The notes under the pieces are model-generated. The model was not told where the DNA came from. It ran no database searches and worked only from the letters and a program-made list of their open reading frames with translations. Position numbers and translations under genes: made by a program. From positions 1 through 64,000 of the forward strand of contig CARYFM010000001.1 of the NCBI GenBank assembly GCA_949101405.1: a DNA stretch of 64,000 nt, read 5' to 3'. This document shows positions 23,809 through 33,600 of the stretch, one piece after another; positions within the stretch are counted from its first letter, which is position 1, and each line of letters begins with the position of its first letter. The DNA comes from an uncultured Candidatus Saccharibacteria bacterium (lineage in GTDB: Bacteria > Patescibacteriota > Saccharimonadia > Saccharimonadales > Saccharimonadaceae).

Positions 23809-24762
23809 ATGGATGAGAACTGGCTAGCAAACGTAAAAATTGCTCATAAAACTGGGCAAAAGGTGGGTTTGGTACAAGGATCGTGGGATTTGTTCCATTT
23901 AGGACATTTGCGCTATATCATGAAAGCGAGAGCATTATGTGATTTTCTAGTAATTGCAATGGATAGTGATGAAAAAATCCGTAAGCGAAAAGGGCCAACT
24001 AGGCCAGTGATTCCGGAGGGCGAACGCTACGAATTTATTAAGTTACTCAATATTGCGGATGCGATTGTCGTCAAGCAAGCTGCTGAGCCAAAATGGCATT
24101 TGATTAAAACGGTACGTCCAGATGTGCTGATTGCGATCAAAGAGAATTATTCTGATGAGCAGATTGAGCAATTGAAAAAATATTGTGGAGATGTAGCGGT
24201 GCTACCGCGGCAAGCCAAAACTTCTACTTCGGACAAAATTCGTCAGATTACTTTGAATAGTCGCTTGCGCAAAGTGGAGGGAGTAGAAGAGAAGGTGGCT
24301 AAAGCGGCGGCTGGCATGAAACGACGAATTCATTATTCTAAAGAAATGCCAGAACCGATTCCGGGGTTACTAAAAGAATTGCGAAATTCCACAGATGATG
24401 TTTGTCCGGTGGCGGCGGCGTGTTTTTGGAATGGCCAATGGGTCTATGCGACAAATCAAATTGATTTTACGATTCCTGAATATGACGTGACTAATCGCAC
24501 AGAGCTGTTTTACGACACGGTGGAACATTCAGAAATTGCCTTATTGAAAAAGTTAGGTAAAGCAAAAAGTTTGGAGAATATACCGATTTATATCACCCTG
24601 TTCCCTTGTGATAAATGTATGAAAGTTTTAGCTGATAAGGGCGTAAAAGAAATTTATTATCTAGAAGATCATCCCGAAAGAAATTGGAGCAAGCGCTCAC
24701 ATGCTTTAGCTGAGAAGAAAGGCATTAAGACGACTTGTTTAATTAAGGAGGAGAATGAATAG
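23809..24762 (+). CDS. Nucleotidyltransferase-dCMP deaminase fusion
   Basis: The product has 317 residues in two parts. The N-terminal part (about 15-145) is a cytidylyltransferase/RfaE-C-like domain with GSWDLFHLGHLRYI (HxGH nucleotide motif). The C-terminal part (about 190-315) is a cytidine/deoxycytidylate deaminase domain with VEHSEIAL (the zinc-binding His and catalytic Glu) and PCDKC (zinc cysteines). The deaminase would turn dCMP into dUMP for the thyA product upstream. The role of the fused nucleotidyltransferase is unknown; it may bind nucleotide as a regulator or make an activated compound. The start is 1 base after the thyA stop and the end overlaps the HIT gene by 8 bases. Confidence 0.87.
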   Translation: MDENWLANVKIAHKTGQKVGLVQGSWDLFHLGHLRYIMKARALCDFLVIAMDSDEKIRKRKGPTRPVIPEGERYEFIKLLNIADAIVVKQAAEPKWHLIKTVRPDVLIAIKENYSDEQIEQLKKYCGDVAVLPRQAKTSTSDKIRQITLNSRLRKVEGVEEKVAKAAAGMKRRIHYSKEMPEPIPGLLKELRNSTDDVCPVAAACFWNGQWVYATNQIDFTIPEYDVTNRTELFYDTVEHSEIALLKKLGKAKSLENIPIYITLFPCDKCMKVLADKGVKEIYYLEDHPERNWSKRSHALAEKKGIKTTCLIKEENE

Positions 24763-25216
24763 CTATAAATACATCTACCCACCAAATGCGCGACATCAAG
24801 AACAGCTAGATATAATGTTGCAGATGGAAGCCGCCGATAAAGACCCGATGGCAGAAGAAAATGTTGATCAAGAAGTGCAGCCAACTATCTTTCGCACGAA
24901 ATATTGGTATGTATCGAATAATCGTTATCCACGCCCAGGAAGTGAAATTTCGTTTTTGATTGTGGCAGTTGGTCCAGTGTATCAAATCGAGGATATCTCA
25001 CCAGAAATGTGGCTAGACTTACAGCAAATCTGGCAGAAGCTGGTGAAAGAATACAATGTGGCGGGTGGAGGAATTTGTATGAGATTTGGCGACCCAGCCA
25101 AATCGGGAGCGTCGTTGACGAGGTTACACGTACATATCATTATGCCTGAAGATGGTGAAAAGGTACGGTTCCCGATTGGTGGTCAGGCAAAATTAGATGA
25201 AGGTTTACATTTATAA
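24755..25216 (+). CDS. HIT family nucleotide hydrolase
   Basis: The 153-residue product carries the HIT signature near the C terminus: TRLHVHIIMP, of the form HxHxxx. Family members hydrolyse or transfer nucleoside monophosphate from substrates such as Ap4A or AMP-lysine. An N-terminal extension (about 1-45) precedes the fold (RTKYWYVSNNRYP...). Overlap with the deaminase gene and a shared terminator place it in the thymidylate operon, where it might clear nucleotide by-products. A GGAGGAG Shine-Dalgarno lies within the upstream gene. Confidence 0.9.
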   Translation: MNSYKYIYPPNARHQEQLDIMLQMEAADKDPMAEENVDQEVQPTIFRTKYWYVSNNRYPRPGSEISFLIVAVGPVYQIEDISPEMWLDLQQIWQKLVKEYNVAGGGICMRFGDPAKSGASLTRLHVHIIMPEDGEKVRFPIGGQAKLDEGLHL

Positions 25217-25243
25217 AAAATAGCCCAAGTGGGGCTATTTTTT
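25215..25243. terminator. Bidirectional terminator
   Basis: AAAAAATAGCCC-AAGT-GGGGCTATTTTTT, a symmetric stem with A- and T-runs between the convergent HIT and YebC genes. Confidence 0.92.
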
Positions 25244-25258
25244 ATTGGTTTGTATGCA

Positions 25259-25285
25259 CGTTGTATGGACATTGTATATACAACG
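25259..25285. repeat. Palindromic TTGTATATACA-type element, copy 1
   Basis: CGTTGTAT...ATACAACG forms a 27-base imperfect palindrome containing TTGTATATACAA. A 23-base core (25261-25283) matches the reverse complement of 58654-58676 at 21 of 23 positions. It lies between convergent gene ends, downstream of a terminator. It may be an operator-like or structural element. Confidence 0.6.
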
Positions 25286-25309
25286 TATTGCAGTCGTGGA
25301 AAACTTAGG

Positions 25310-26011
25310 CTATTCAGCATTGGTGTGTACGGCAGTGACGTCGTCGCAATCATCAAGTGCATCTAGAAGTTTTTCTAGCTTTTCGCCATCAACATCATTT
25401 ACGGCAACCGTGCTAGTTGGGACATATTTAAGTTCGGCATTAGTAACCGTGAGACCAGCATTAAGTAGACTAGCGCGAACTTTCATCAAATCAGATGGGG
25501 CAGTCAGTACAATTAAGCCCTCATCAGTTTCGTCAACATCTTCGGCACCAGCATCAAGTGCAGTCATCATAGTGTCTTCGCTTTTTTCGGCAACTTCAAT
25601 CCAGCCTTTGCGAGCAAATTGAAACATCACTGAACCTGGATCAGCCATGCGACCGCCATTCTTGTTCAAAGTATTGCGAACTTCAGGCATGGTGCGATTT
25701 TTGTTGTCTGTGGCAACTTCAATAATAATCCCTACACCACCTAGGCCGTATCCCTCGTAGGTTTCTTCAATCAGAGCAGCAGCGGTTTTGTCAGCCACAC
25801 GAGCAATGGCGCGTTCAATATTTGCCTTTGGCATATTGGCCTGACGGGCTTTTTCTAACATCATAGCCAGTGACGGGTTCATGCTTGGGTCAGTGCCAGC
25901 ACGGGCAGCGATGGCAATTTGATTAGCAATTTTCGTGAATAGCGCTCCGCGCTTAGCGTCGACTACAGCTTTTTGACGCTTGGTAGTAGCCCATTTGCTA
26001 TGTCCAGACAT
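25310..26011 (-). CDS. YebC/PmpR family protein
   Basis: The 233-residue product has the classic start MSGHSKWATTKRQKAVVDAKRG and KIANQIAIAARAG, followed by two alpha/beta domains. YebC family proteins act as transcription regulators and, as recently recognised, as factors that relieve ribosome stalling at proline-rich stretches. That could be relevant to the Pro-rich surface proteins encoded here. ATG follows CGGAAGGGAGACCTCAA. An extended -10 (TGCTATAAT) lies ~50 bases upstream, overlapping the 3' end of the Clp gene, so it has its own promoter. Confidence 0.93.
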   Translation of the reverse strand: MSGHSKWATTKRQKAVVDAKRGALFTKIANQIAIAARAGTDPSMNPSLAMMLEKARQANMPKANIERAIARVADKTAAALIEETYEGYGLGGVGIIIEVATDNKNRTMPEVRNTLNKNGGRMADPGSVMFQFARKGWIEVAEKSEDTMMTALDAGAEDVDETDEGLIVLTAPSDLMKVRASLLNAGLTVTNAELKYVPTSTVAVNDVDGEKLEKLLDALDDCDDVTAVHTNAE

Positions 26012-26059
26012 TTGAGGTCTCCCTTCCGTTAATTATAATTTATCCGAATTCTGGTAATA

Positions 26060-28438
26060 TTATAGCATATCTTTGGTAATTGTGATAGTGGCGCCACTAC
26101 TAATCTGACCCGATAAGATAAATTTGGCAACAAGGTTCTCAACAGTTTTCTGAACAATACGACGCATGGGGCGAGCACCCATTTGTGGATCATAACCGCG
26201 TTCAATCAAAATCTGTTTAGCTTCGTCGGTGAGATTAACCGAAATTTTTTGTGGTGCAAGAGTTTTATTAACCGATGCAATCATTAAATCTACTACCCGC
26301 ATCAGATCCGTCTTACTGAGGGGCGTGAAGACACAAATTTCATCAAAACGGTTAAGGAATTCTGGCTTGAAATGGCCTTCGGTAATTAAAGCATTAATAA
26401 GTTCATCTTTTACCACTTCAAGTTTCTGGCCTTCAGCAACGTAATTGCGAATCTGGTTGGCACCAGCATTGGACGTAGCAATCACAATAGTGTCGCGGAA
26501 AGAAACCTCATGATTTTTGGTATCGCGCAAAATACCTTCGTCGAGCATTTGCAGAAGCGTGGTAAGAACTTGAGGGTGAGCCTTTTCGATTTCATCTAGC
26601 AATACAACCGAAAAAGGGCGCTTCATAACCTGAGCGGTCAAACTTTCACTATTTTCGGTTCCCTCTGCGATGAGGCGTAAAACATCATCGGCGGTGACAT
26701 ATTCGTTCAAATCAATTCGAACAATCTGGTCTTCGCCATGAAAATAAACTTCTGAGAGTGCTTTTGCAAGCTCGGTTTTACCTACACCAGTAGGTCCAAG
26801 AAAGAGAAAAGTACCAATAGGACGATTTTCATTACGCACGCCAGCTGCAGCGCGACGCAAAGCATCTGAAACCGCCTTAACGGCTTCGGACTGATTTACC
26901 ATGCGCTGATGAATGAGATCTTCAAGTTGCAAAAGCATGGCGCGGTCTTCAACATCGGTAGTAGTTTGGACTCTGATGCCTTGAGTGTTTTCGATAGCGC
27001 GACCAACAGATTCTGCAGTGACAAATTGTTGCTCAGCATAATTACAGGCAGTTTCAAGTAGCCGAAATGCACGCCCAGGCATTTCAATATTGTGGATATA
27101 TTTTTCACTTAAACGGTAAGCCTCTTGCAGCGCCCAATAAGTACAAACTACATGATATTTTTGCTCCAACATTGGCACTTTGTCTTGGAGGACTTTCATA
27201 GTCTCTTCGCGGTTGGCTGGAGGAACCATGATCTTATTGAGTGCGTTGGCTAGAGTACTATTTTTGGTAGAAATTTCGAGGAATTTTTGTTCATCCATGG
27301 TTAGGATAACACGTAGGCGTCCTGCTTCTAAAATTGGTAAAAGCACTTTAGACACATCAACCGAGCCAGTGCCTTCTTCAAAAAAGAGCTGAGCATTATC
27401 GAGAAAGATGATAATGTTTTTGGCGGCATAAGCTTCATTAAAAATACGCATAATTAAACCTTCTAACTGCCCAGGGCCACTAGCGGCAGAAATCAGGGCG
27501 GCAGCATCTAGCATAAAAACCTGACGATATTTAAGGTTGTTGGCGACCTTGGCATCAGCATCCATAATTTCACTAGCAAAGGCTTGCACAATTGTGCTCC
27601 GTCCAGAACCCTCTGGGCCAATAAGGGCAATATTCTGTTTGCCATCGTGCGAAAAAGCACTAATTATTTTTGCAACGATATCGCGATGAGTTGCAAGATG
27701 GACTTGAGTCTTAAGTTTGCCTTTATGCTGGGTGGACAAATTCCAACCAAACCGTTGCAAAGTGGGGATGTAGCCAAAGTTCAAATCTCGTGCGATTCCG
27801 CCGTCTCGACGACGTTCGCGCGCGCTTTTGACTAAACCGTGCAGGTGATTATACCAAATAATACCGGTATATAAATCTTGTAGTTCGAGACGCATTTCTC
27901 GGAGAATCTGTTCGTGCGCAGGATGATTCTGGATAATCGCTACGGCCAGCATGCCACCAGAAATGGTTTCGCCGTCAGTTTTTTGGTGAATTTCTCGCGC
28001 TGTAGCTAAAATTGGTTCCAGATCAGTCGTTAAATCATTGGCAATTTTTGACAAGAGATCGGGGGTTATACCAAAATGCAATGCTAAGAAATTACCACTA
28101 CGCGTTTTGTATAATTCCCTAGCTAAGGTTTGCGGAGTAGAATTTCTGTCTAGCAAACGTAGGACATTAGCCGAAAGTAAGTCGTTAATATCATCAGTCG
28201 CTCCAAGAGGCACTGGGATAGCTTCGTGTTTAAGCCAATACATAAACATGAGGTCGAATATCGTCAAGCCCAGAAATAGCCAGCTAATACTATTGTGCTG
28301 TATAAATAATAGGTAAACAAAACTGCCAATAAAAGCAAAAATTAAAACCCAAAGTATAAGCTGCGGGACACTACCCTTAAAAAATTTACTAAAGCGAGCC
28401 TCCTTGGCGCGGACACTGTTGTAATCAAACTGGTTCAT
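26060..28438 (-). CDS. Membrane-anchored ClpC/ClpB-like AAA+ ATPase
   Basis: From MNQFDYNSV (792 residues) the start is set by an ATGA overlap with the upstream gene. The N-terminal region (about 20-75) contains two hydrophobic segments (VPQLILWVLIFAFIGSFVYLL and SWLFLGLTIFDLMFMYW), absent from ordinary ClpB/ClpC. A Clp-N-like helical region follows, then D1 with a divergent Walker A (GPEGSGRST) and D2 with GPTGVGKTELAKA, Walker B VVLLDEIEKAHP and a ClpB-D2-small domain. It is a class I Clp unfoldase or disaggregase tethered to the membrane. No clpP is nearby; FtsH lies next along the chromosome. It probably works on membrane or envelope proteins. Confidence 0.87.
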   Translation of the reverse strand: MNQFDYNSVRAKEARFSKFFKGSVPQLILWVLIFAFIGSFVYLLFIQHNSISWLFLGLTIFDLMFMYWLKHEAIPVPLGATDDINDLLSANVLRLLDRNSTPQTLARELYKTRSGNFLALHFGITPDLLSKIANDLTTDLEPILATAREIHQKTDGETISGGMLAVAIIQNHPAHEQILREMRLELQDLYTGIIWYNHLHGLVKSARERRRDGGIARDLNFGYIPTLQRFGWNLSTQHKGKLKTQVHLATHRDIVAKIISAFSHDGKQNIALIGPEGSGRSTIVQAFASEIMDADAKVANNLKYRQVFMLDAAALISAASGPGQLEGLIMRIFNEAYAAKNIIIFLDNAQLFFEEGTGSVDVSKVLLPILEAGRLRVILTMDEQKFLEISTKNSTLANALNKIMVPPANREETMKVLQDKVPMLEQKYHVVCTYWALQEAYRLSEKYIHNIEMPGRAFRLLETACNYAEQQFVTAESVGRAIENTQGIRVQTTTDVEDRAMLLQLEDLIHQRMVNQSEAVKAVSDALRRAAAGVRNENRPIGTFLFLGPTGVGKTELAKALSEVYFHGEDQIVRIDLNEYVTADDVLRLIAEGTENSESLTAQVMKRPFSVVLLDEIEKAHPQVLTTLLQMLDEGILRDTKNHEVSFRDTIVIATSNAGANQIRNYVAEGQKLEVVKDELINALITEGHFKPEFLNRFDEICVFTPLSKTDLMRVVDLMIASVNKTLAPQKISVNLTDEAKQILIERGYDPQMGARPMRRIVQKTVENLVAKFILSGQISSGATITITKDML

Positions 28439-28812
28439 AGAAAAGTAACCTGCATTACAGTTAATATAACACAGCCAACTACAGCAAACGGAATCAATGG
28501 CCAAAGGACAACAAGTAATATACCGCCAATGGCCTGAATTACGATAGTAATAATACCAACTATAAGTAGCAGAAAACGGACGACGGCACCAATAACTCGC
28601 GACAAAAGTTTATCAAAAAATACTGAGAGCCACATACTGGGTGATGACGTAGTTTCTCCAGCAGAAATTTGTCGAAAAGGAGCAAACATGTTTCCTACCA
28701 ATAAACGTAGTGAGAAGAAATCGGCAGCGTTTTTGAAGCGACTAACTAACTGAGCAGAAGAAAGTTTCCATCCCCTGGTGTACCACCACTGAATCATGCT
28801 GAAAGCTAACAT
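28435..28812 (-). CDS. Small membrane protein paired with the Clp ATPase
   Basis: The 125-residue product has a soluble N-terminal half (MIQWWYTRGWKLSSAQLVSRF, FFSLRLLVGNMFAPFRQ) and two C-terminal membrane segments (about 70-90 and 98-120). The stop overlaps the Clp start as ATGA, so the two are made together; it may be a docking or adaptor subunit. ATG 28812 lies 7 bases after TATAAT (28820-28825, minus). The family is not recognised with certainty. Confidence 0.75.
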   Translation of the reverse strand: MLAFSMIQWWYTRGWKLSSAQLVSRFKNAADFFSLRLLVGNMFAPFRQISAGETTSSPSMWLSVFFDKLLSRVIGAVVRFLLLIVGIITIVIQAIGGILLVVLWPLIPFAVVGCVILTVMQVTFL

Positions 28813-28855
28813 AATATTAATTATACAGGATTAATACGAAAACGGTAAAGGTTTG

Positions 28856-28942
28856 TGGTGCCCGAGACAGGGGTTGAACCTGCACCTGATTGCTCAGACT
28901 AGCACCTGAAGCTAGCGCGTCTGCCAATTCCGCCACTCGGGC
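28856..28942 (-). tRNA. tRNA-Leu (CAG anticodon)
   Basis: On the minus strand the acceptor GCCCGAG pairs with CTCGGGC, followed by ACCA. The anticodon loop is TTCAGGT (CAG) on stem CTAGC/GCTAG. It has a long variable arm and T loop GTTCAACCC. Confidence 0.95.
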
Positions 28943-28982
28943 ATAGAATTAGTATAGCACAGTTATAGGGGTGGGTTAAGTA

Positions 28983-29011
28983 TTGACTTTTTTGATGATG
29001 TGTGCTATAAT
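28983..29011 (+). promoter_or_regulatory. Consensus promoter P3 (recurrent type) with a hairpin
   Basis: TTGACT (28983-28988), 17-bp spacer ending TGTGC, TATAAT (29006-29011). A 7-bp hairpin follows (GGTGCAG 29022-29028 with CTGCGCC 29037-29043), then T-rich sequence that resembles the region after P1. The promoter points into the 3' end of ftsH (convergent), so the product could be a short RNA or an antisense transcript of ftsH. Confidence 0.7.
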
Positions 29012-29058
29012 TAAAAGATAGGGTGCAGTTTGTGCTCTGCGCCAGGGGTTTTGTTGTT

Positions 29059-30960
29059 TTAGCGCAATTTAGCAGTGGCTGGGAGCTTAGCGTCCTTAAG
29101 GATTGGACTAAGCTCTTTTTCCTCTAGAGTCTCGTGCTTGAGCAATGCTTCGGCTAGCTTATCTAATACTGGACCGTTTGCTTTGAGGACGGCTTCGGCA
29201 CGCATAGCGGCTTCATCAGATAGAATTTTGACTTCCTGGTCAATCAGTTCGGCGGTTTTTTCGGAATATGGTTTACCTGTGGAAATAGTATAATATCCAG
29301 TTTCACCTTCGGGGAAAACAAGATTGCGAGTGGCTTTACCCATTCCCTCTTCTACGACCATTTCTTTGCTTAGCTGGGCAACGTTTTGTAAGTCTGAGGA
29401 TGCACCTGTGGTAACAGCTTCAGGGCCAAAAACGAGTTTCTCGGCAATACGACCACCCATAGCTCGCGCCAAAATATCTTTGAGCTCATAGATACTTTTA
29501 TAGCTGCGGTCCTCTGGAGGCAGGAACCAAGTAACACCACCAGTGCGCCCCCGTGGGATAATTGTAACCTTATGCACTGGATCTGAATCTGGCAAAACAT
29601 GGCCAACAATGGCGTGCCCGGCTTCATGGTAGGCTGTAATTTTACGCTCTTGTTCGTTCATCGCTTTGCTCTTGCGCTCTGGACCAATTGCCACGCGTTC
29701 AAAGGCTTCGGTGATATCGTTATTAGTGATTTCCTTGTGACCTTCACGAGCAGCAGTAATTGCCGCCTCATTGGCAATGTTAGCAAGATCAGCACCAGAA
29801 GTGCCAGCGGTCTTTGCAGCAAGCGCTTCAAGATTAACGTCTTTACTAACAGGCTTGTTTTTGAAATGGACATTCAAGATTTCTAGACGATCTTTGCGTT
29901 CTGGCAAAACAACATTGATATGGCGATCAAAACGACCTGGACGCAGCAAAGCTTTATCAAGCATATCTACGCGGTTAGTGGCTGCAATCACAATTACACC
30001 AGAATCATTATCAAAACCGTCCATCTCAACCAAGATTTGGTTGAGGGTTTGTTCGTCTTCGCGACCAGCACCACCGCGAGCATCACGTTTGTGAGCAACA
30101 GCATCAATCTCATCAATAAAGATGATGGAGGGGGCATTTTTCTTGGCCTTAGCAAAGAGGTCACGTACACGGGACGCACCTACGCCCACAAACATCTCAG
30201 CAAATTCGGAACCAGAAATACTAAAGAATGGAACTGAGGCTTCCCCAGCAACTGCGCGTGCCATGAGAGTTTTACCAGTACCAGGGTCGCCCGCTAACAG
30301 AACGCCACGTGGGATTTTGGCACCCAGCTTCTCGTATTTTTTTGGCTCTTTGAGGAAATCAACGACTTCTTCAAGATCCTGTTTGGCAGACTCATTACCA
30401 GCGACATCTTTGAAAGTAACGCGTTTTTTATCAGGACCATAAAGTTTGGCCTTAGCCTTACCAAAACCCATGGACTGATTATTCATAGACTGAGCTTGAC
30501 GCATCATTGAACTGAAGAACAAGATGATAATAATAACTGGGACTACAATAATAGCAATATTGACAGCATAATCCCAAAAATTGGAGACTTCAACATACTC
30601 AATGGTGGGATATTTAGATTGACAAGTTGATAGCTCTTCGCCATTGAGACCAGCACACTGATCGATAAGGCCTTGCTCGTAGAGGGTGCCGGAAGGGTCT
30701 TTACGGGAAACTTGAGTATAGCGTTCTTCGCCTTTGAGAGTGATTTGCAGGTTGTTACCTTCGACCGTAATCTTGGCGATGTTGCCATTCTCATCGTTGG
30801 CACGAGCCAATACACTGGAAAGTGGTACTTCTTCGATTGATGACTGTGGGGCAGTCATAGAGGCAATGGCACCACAACATAGTAATAATATAATAGTGAA
30901 AGCGAGCCAACGAAATAAATTGCTGCTCTGGGTTGGTTTCTTCTTAATAGTTTGCGGCAC
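29059..30960 (-). CDS. ftsH: ATP-dependent zinc metalloprotease FtsH
   Basis: This membrane-bound AAA+ protease degrades damaged membrane and some cytoplasmic proteins. The 633-residue product has two membrane segments (about 20-36 and 131-152) flanking a small outer domain. Walker A is GDPGTGKT (224-231), Walker [10 protein letters not shown] (279-287), SRH around [17 protein letters not shown], and the zinc motif HEAGH is at 445-449. The start is GTG 30960, with AGGAGG 5 bases upstream. A promoter (TTGACG/TATCAT, 17-bp spacer) lies at about 31030 with a ~70-base leader. It is complete and typical apart from an extended outer domain (about 85-125) with a Cys pair. Confidence 0.97.
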   Translation of the reverse strand: MPQTIKKKPTQSSNLFRWLAFTIILLLCCGAIASMTAPQSSIEEVPLSSVLARANDENGNIAKITVEGNNLQITLKGEERYTQVSRKDPSGTLYEQGLIDQCAGLNGEELSTCQSKYPTIEYVEVSNFWDYAVNIAIIVVPVIIIILFFSSMMRQAQSMNNQSMGFGKAKAKLYGPDKKRVTFKDVAGNESAKQDLEEVVDFLKEPKKYEKLGAKIPRGVLLAGDPGTGKTLMARAVAGEASVPFFSISGSEFAEMFVGVGASRVRDLFAKAKKNAPSIIFIDEIDAVAHKRDARGGAGREDEQTLNQILVEMDGFDNDSGVIVIAATNRVDMLDKALLRPGRFDRHINVVLPERKDRLEILNVHFKNKPVSKDVNLEALAAKTAGTSGADLANIANEAAITAAREGHKEITNNDITEAFERVAIGPERKSKAMNEQERKITAYHEAGHAIVGHVLPDSDPVHKVTIIPRGRTGGVTWFLPPEDRSYKSIYELKDILARAMGGRIAEKLVFGPEAVTTGASSDLQNVAQLSKEMVVEEGMGKATRNLVFPEGETGYYTISTGKPYSEKTAELIDQEVKILSDEAAMRAEAVLKANGPVLDKLAEALLKHETLEEKELSPILKDAKLPATAKLR

Positions 30961-31103
30961 AATACCTCCTGTTTAATCAATAAGCAAAACTCTAATAAAG
31001 ACAAGGAAAATTCCCTTCTTATTATGATAGCATTCAGATAAGATAGCGTCAACGAGTGAAATGCAACGCCAAAAAAGTATGAAATCTGCTATAATATAGC
31101 ATT

Positions 31104-33584
31104 ATGCCTATGGATAATAAACAGCCCAAATATAAAGGTTTAAGCGAAGCTGAAGTCATAGCCGCGCGCACTAAATACGGTTCTAATGAGCTGGAGACCA
31201 AACGTAAATTAAATTTCGTACAGAAGATTTTGCATGTTTTTTCGGAGCCAATGTTTATTCTTTTGTTTGCTACGGCTAGTATTTATTTTATCCTAGGAGA
31301 GGTTACTGACGGTATAATTATGCTAGGTTGTGTCCTGTTTGTGAGCGGGATTGAGTTCGTACAAGAACAAAAAACTGATAAGGCCTTAGAGGCGCTAAAA
31401 ACTTTATCTGCTATTAATATCCGCGTAATCCGCAATAATAAAATAGTAGTAATTGATAGCAAAGATTTGGTGGTGGGGGATATTGTGTTATTAGAAGAAG
31501 GTGACAAAATACCCGCAGATGGTTTAATCTTGGAGTTGCAAGGTCTAGGCGTAAATGAGTCGGCTCTAACTGGTGAATCCGAGGTAGTTTATAAAAAACT
31601 TGAAGATAACTCAGCTGAACATTTTAAACGCAATATTTGTTATGCGGGATGCGACGTAACAAATGGATCAGCGATTATTGAAGTTATAGCTGTGGGGCAT
31701 AATACGGAATATGGTAAAATTGGTAGTGCTCTAAAATCTATAAAAAAGGTTCGTACTCCTCTGGAGAAACAGATTCGCAAATTAATCATAATATGCACAA
31801 TTATTAGTTTGACTTTTTGTTTGATCGTAACGATTGTAAATTTCTTCTATAATGTTAATTTGGGACTGAAAGATCGTATTATTCAAGCAATTTTGTCGGG
31901 TATTACAATGGCAATGGCTACGATACCAGAAGAAATACCAGTAGTTTTGACAGTGTTTCTAGCAATGGGGGCATGGAAGTTGGCTAAACAAAAAGCTCTA
32001 ACTAGAAATATGAAAGCCGTGGAAACGCTAGGTGCTATTACGGTGCTTTGTACTGATAAAACGGGCACCCTCACACAGAATAAAATGACGGTTCAGGACG
32101 TTTTTACGGAGGCTAAAGATTTTTCCCTCATTGCAGCTTTGGCTTGCCCTAGAACACCATATGACCCAATGGAAATTGCAATTCAAGAATATGCTCTGCA
32201 AAATGGTGTAAATAAGACAATTTACAAACACGATTTAGTACATGAATACGTTTTTAATAACGAAGATAAAATGATGGGGCAAATATGGGATTTGGATGGC
32301 AACAGAACATTATGTGTAAAAGGTGCATACGAAACCGTATTGCCACTTTGTGACTTGGCCAATTCTGTGCACGCTAAGATTGTAGAGCAGGCAAATGATT
32401 TTGCAAGGCTGGGATATAGAGTTTTGGCAATTGCAAAGCGTGAAAAGGTAGTGCAAATTCCAAATGAATTAGAGGATAATAAGTTAAGTTTCGTAGGATT
32501 AGTGGCTTTGGTTGATCCACCAAGAGTAGGGGTAAAAAATGCTATTGAATCCTGTCATAATGCTGGCATACGTATTATTATGATTACTGGCGATAATGGC
32601 GAAACTGCTGAGGGTATTGCTGGGAAAATTGGTCTTAGAAATTGTAGTGAAGTAATTACGGGCGCCGAACTAGAAACGATGAGCGATGCGGAACTTGTTG
32701 AGCGGGTAAAAACCACGAATATTTTTGCTCGCGTATATCCAAACCACAAAATGCGAATCGTAAAGGCTTTGCAGTCCAATAATGAGGTAGTAGCTATGAC
32801 TGGTGATGGGGTAAATGATGCTCCGGCTCTGAAAAAGGCTGAGATTGGCATAGCAATGGGACAACGCGGAACCAATGTTGCAAAAGAAGCGGCAGATTTG
32901 ATTTTAATGGATGATGATTTCACCACGATTGTCGACGCTATCGCAAATGGCAGGACAATCTATAATAACATAAAGAAAGCAATTGCTTATATTTTAGTAA
33001 TTCATATACCAATCATTTTTGCCGCCCTATTTATACCTTTGGCGGGCCTACCACTCTTATTGCTACCCATACATGTTGTTTTATTGGAGCTAATTATCGA
33101 CCCAACATCATCAATTGTTTTTCAAAGACTTAAGCCTGAGAGCAATGTGATGAATGAGAAGCCACGTAGACTAAATGAGTCTTTGTTGAATAGTCGCATG
33201 GTGATTCGGTGCCTTTTACAGGGTAGTATGATTTTTGCGGTAATGTTTGCAAGTTACTATTATTTAATAAAGACTGGTAACTCCCAAGAATTAGCGTCGA
33301 CGTTTGCTTTTACGACTTTGATTTTCGCAAATGTATTAGTAGTGTATGTTTTACAATCGGATAATTTGGCTCTAGAAAACCTTATCTTAGATTTAAAAGA
33401 TAAGGTAATCGTATTAATAAATTCAGTTATCATTATAGTGTTGATGTTACTGATTTATGTTCCCTTTTTGAGCCGACTTATAGGTATGACCCCATTAAGT
33501 CTAGTAGAGCTATTAGTAGCATTAGGTTTAGCAATTATGACAACTTTTGTATTTGATTTGTTTAAACTGTGGCGCAAAAAATAG
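31104..33584 (+). CDS. P-type cation-transporting ATPase (type II)
   Basis: The 826-residue product is a type II (Ca/Na/Mg-like) P-type ATPase. There is an N-terminal cation-ATPase domain (LSEAEVIAARTKYGSNEL), an actuator domain with ALTGESE (near 155-161), the phosphorylated Asp318 in DKTGTLTQ, the nucleotide domain, a hinge MTGDGVNDAPALKKAEIGIAMG, and about eight to ten membrane segments. PEEIPVVLT in segment M4 is the ion-binding PEEIP/PEGLP-type site and favours Ca2+ or similar. The first ATG lies 8 bases after TATAAT (31090-31095); a second ATG is two codons later. It is monocistronic and divergent from ftsH. The transported ion cannot be fixed from sequence alone. Confidence 0.94.
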   Translation: MPMDNKQPKYKGLSEAEVIAARTKYGSNELETKRKLNFVQKILHVFSEPMFILLFATASIYFILGEVTDGIIMLGCVLFVSGIEFVQEQKTDKALEALKTLSAINIRVIRNNKIVVIDSKDLVVGDIVLLEEGDKIPADGLILELQGLGVNESALTGESEVVYKKLEDNSAEHFKRNICYAGCDVTNGSAIIEVIAVGHNTEYGKIGSALKSIKKVRTPLEKQIRKLIIICTIISLTFCLIVTIVNFFYNVNLGLKDRIIQAILSGITMAMATIPEEIPVVLTVFLAMGAWKLAKQKALTRNMKAVETLGAITVLCTDKTGTLTQNKMTVQDVFTEAKDFSLIAALACPRTPYDPMEIAIQEYALQNGVNKTIYKHDLVHEYVFNNEDKMMGQIWDLDGNRTLCVKGAYETVLPLCDLANSVHAKIVEQANDFARLGYRVLAIAKREKVVQIPNELEDNKLSFVGLVALVDPPRVGVKNAIESCHNAGIRIIMITGDNGETAEGIAGKIGLRNCSEVITGAELETMSDAELVERVKTTNIFARVYPNHKMRIVKALQSNNEVVAMTGDGVNDAPALKKAEIGIAMGQRGTNVAKEAADLILMDDDFTTIVDAIANGRTIYNNIKKAIAYILVIHIPIIFAALFIPLAGLPLLLLPIHVVLLELIIDPTSSIVFQRLKPESNVMNEKPRRLNESLLNSRMVIRCLLQGSMIFAVMFASYYYLIKTGNSQELASTFAFTTLIFANVLVVYVLQSDNLALENLILDLKDKVIVLINSVIIIVLMLLIYVPFLSRLIGMTPLSLVELLVALGLAIMTTFVFDLFKLWRKK

Positions 33585-33600
33585 GTATCTAGATAAGTTT

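Noticed and set aside
25245..25622. A Ser-rich plus-strand open frame.
   Set aside because: It is the antisense shadow of the YebC-family gene.
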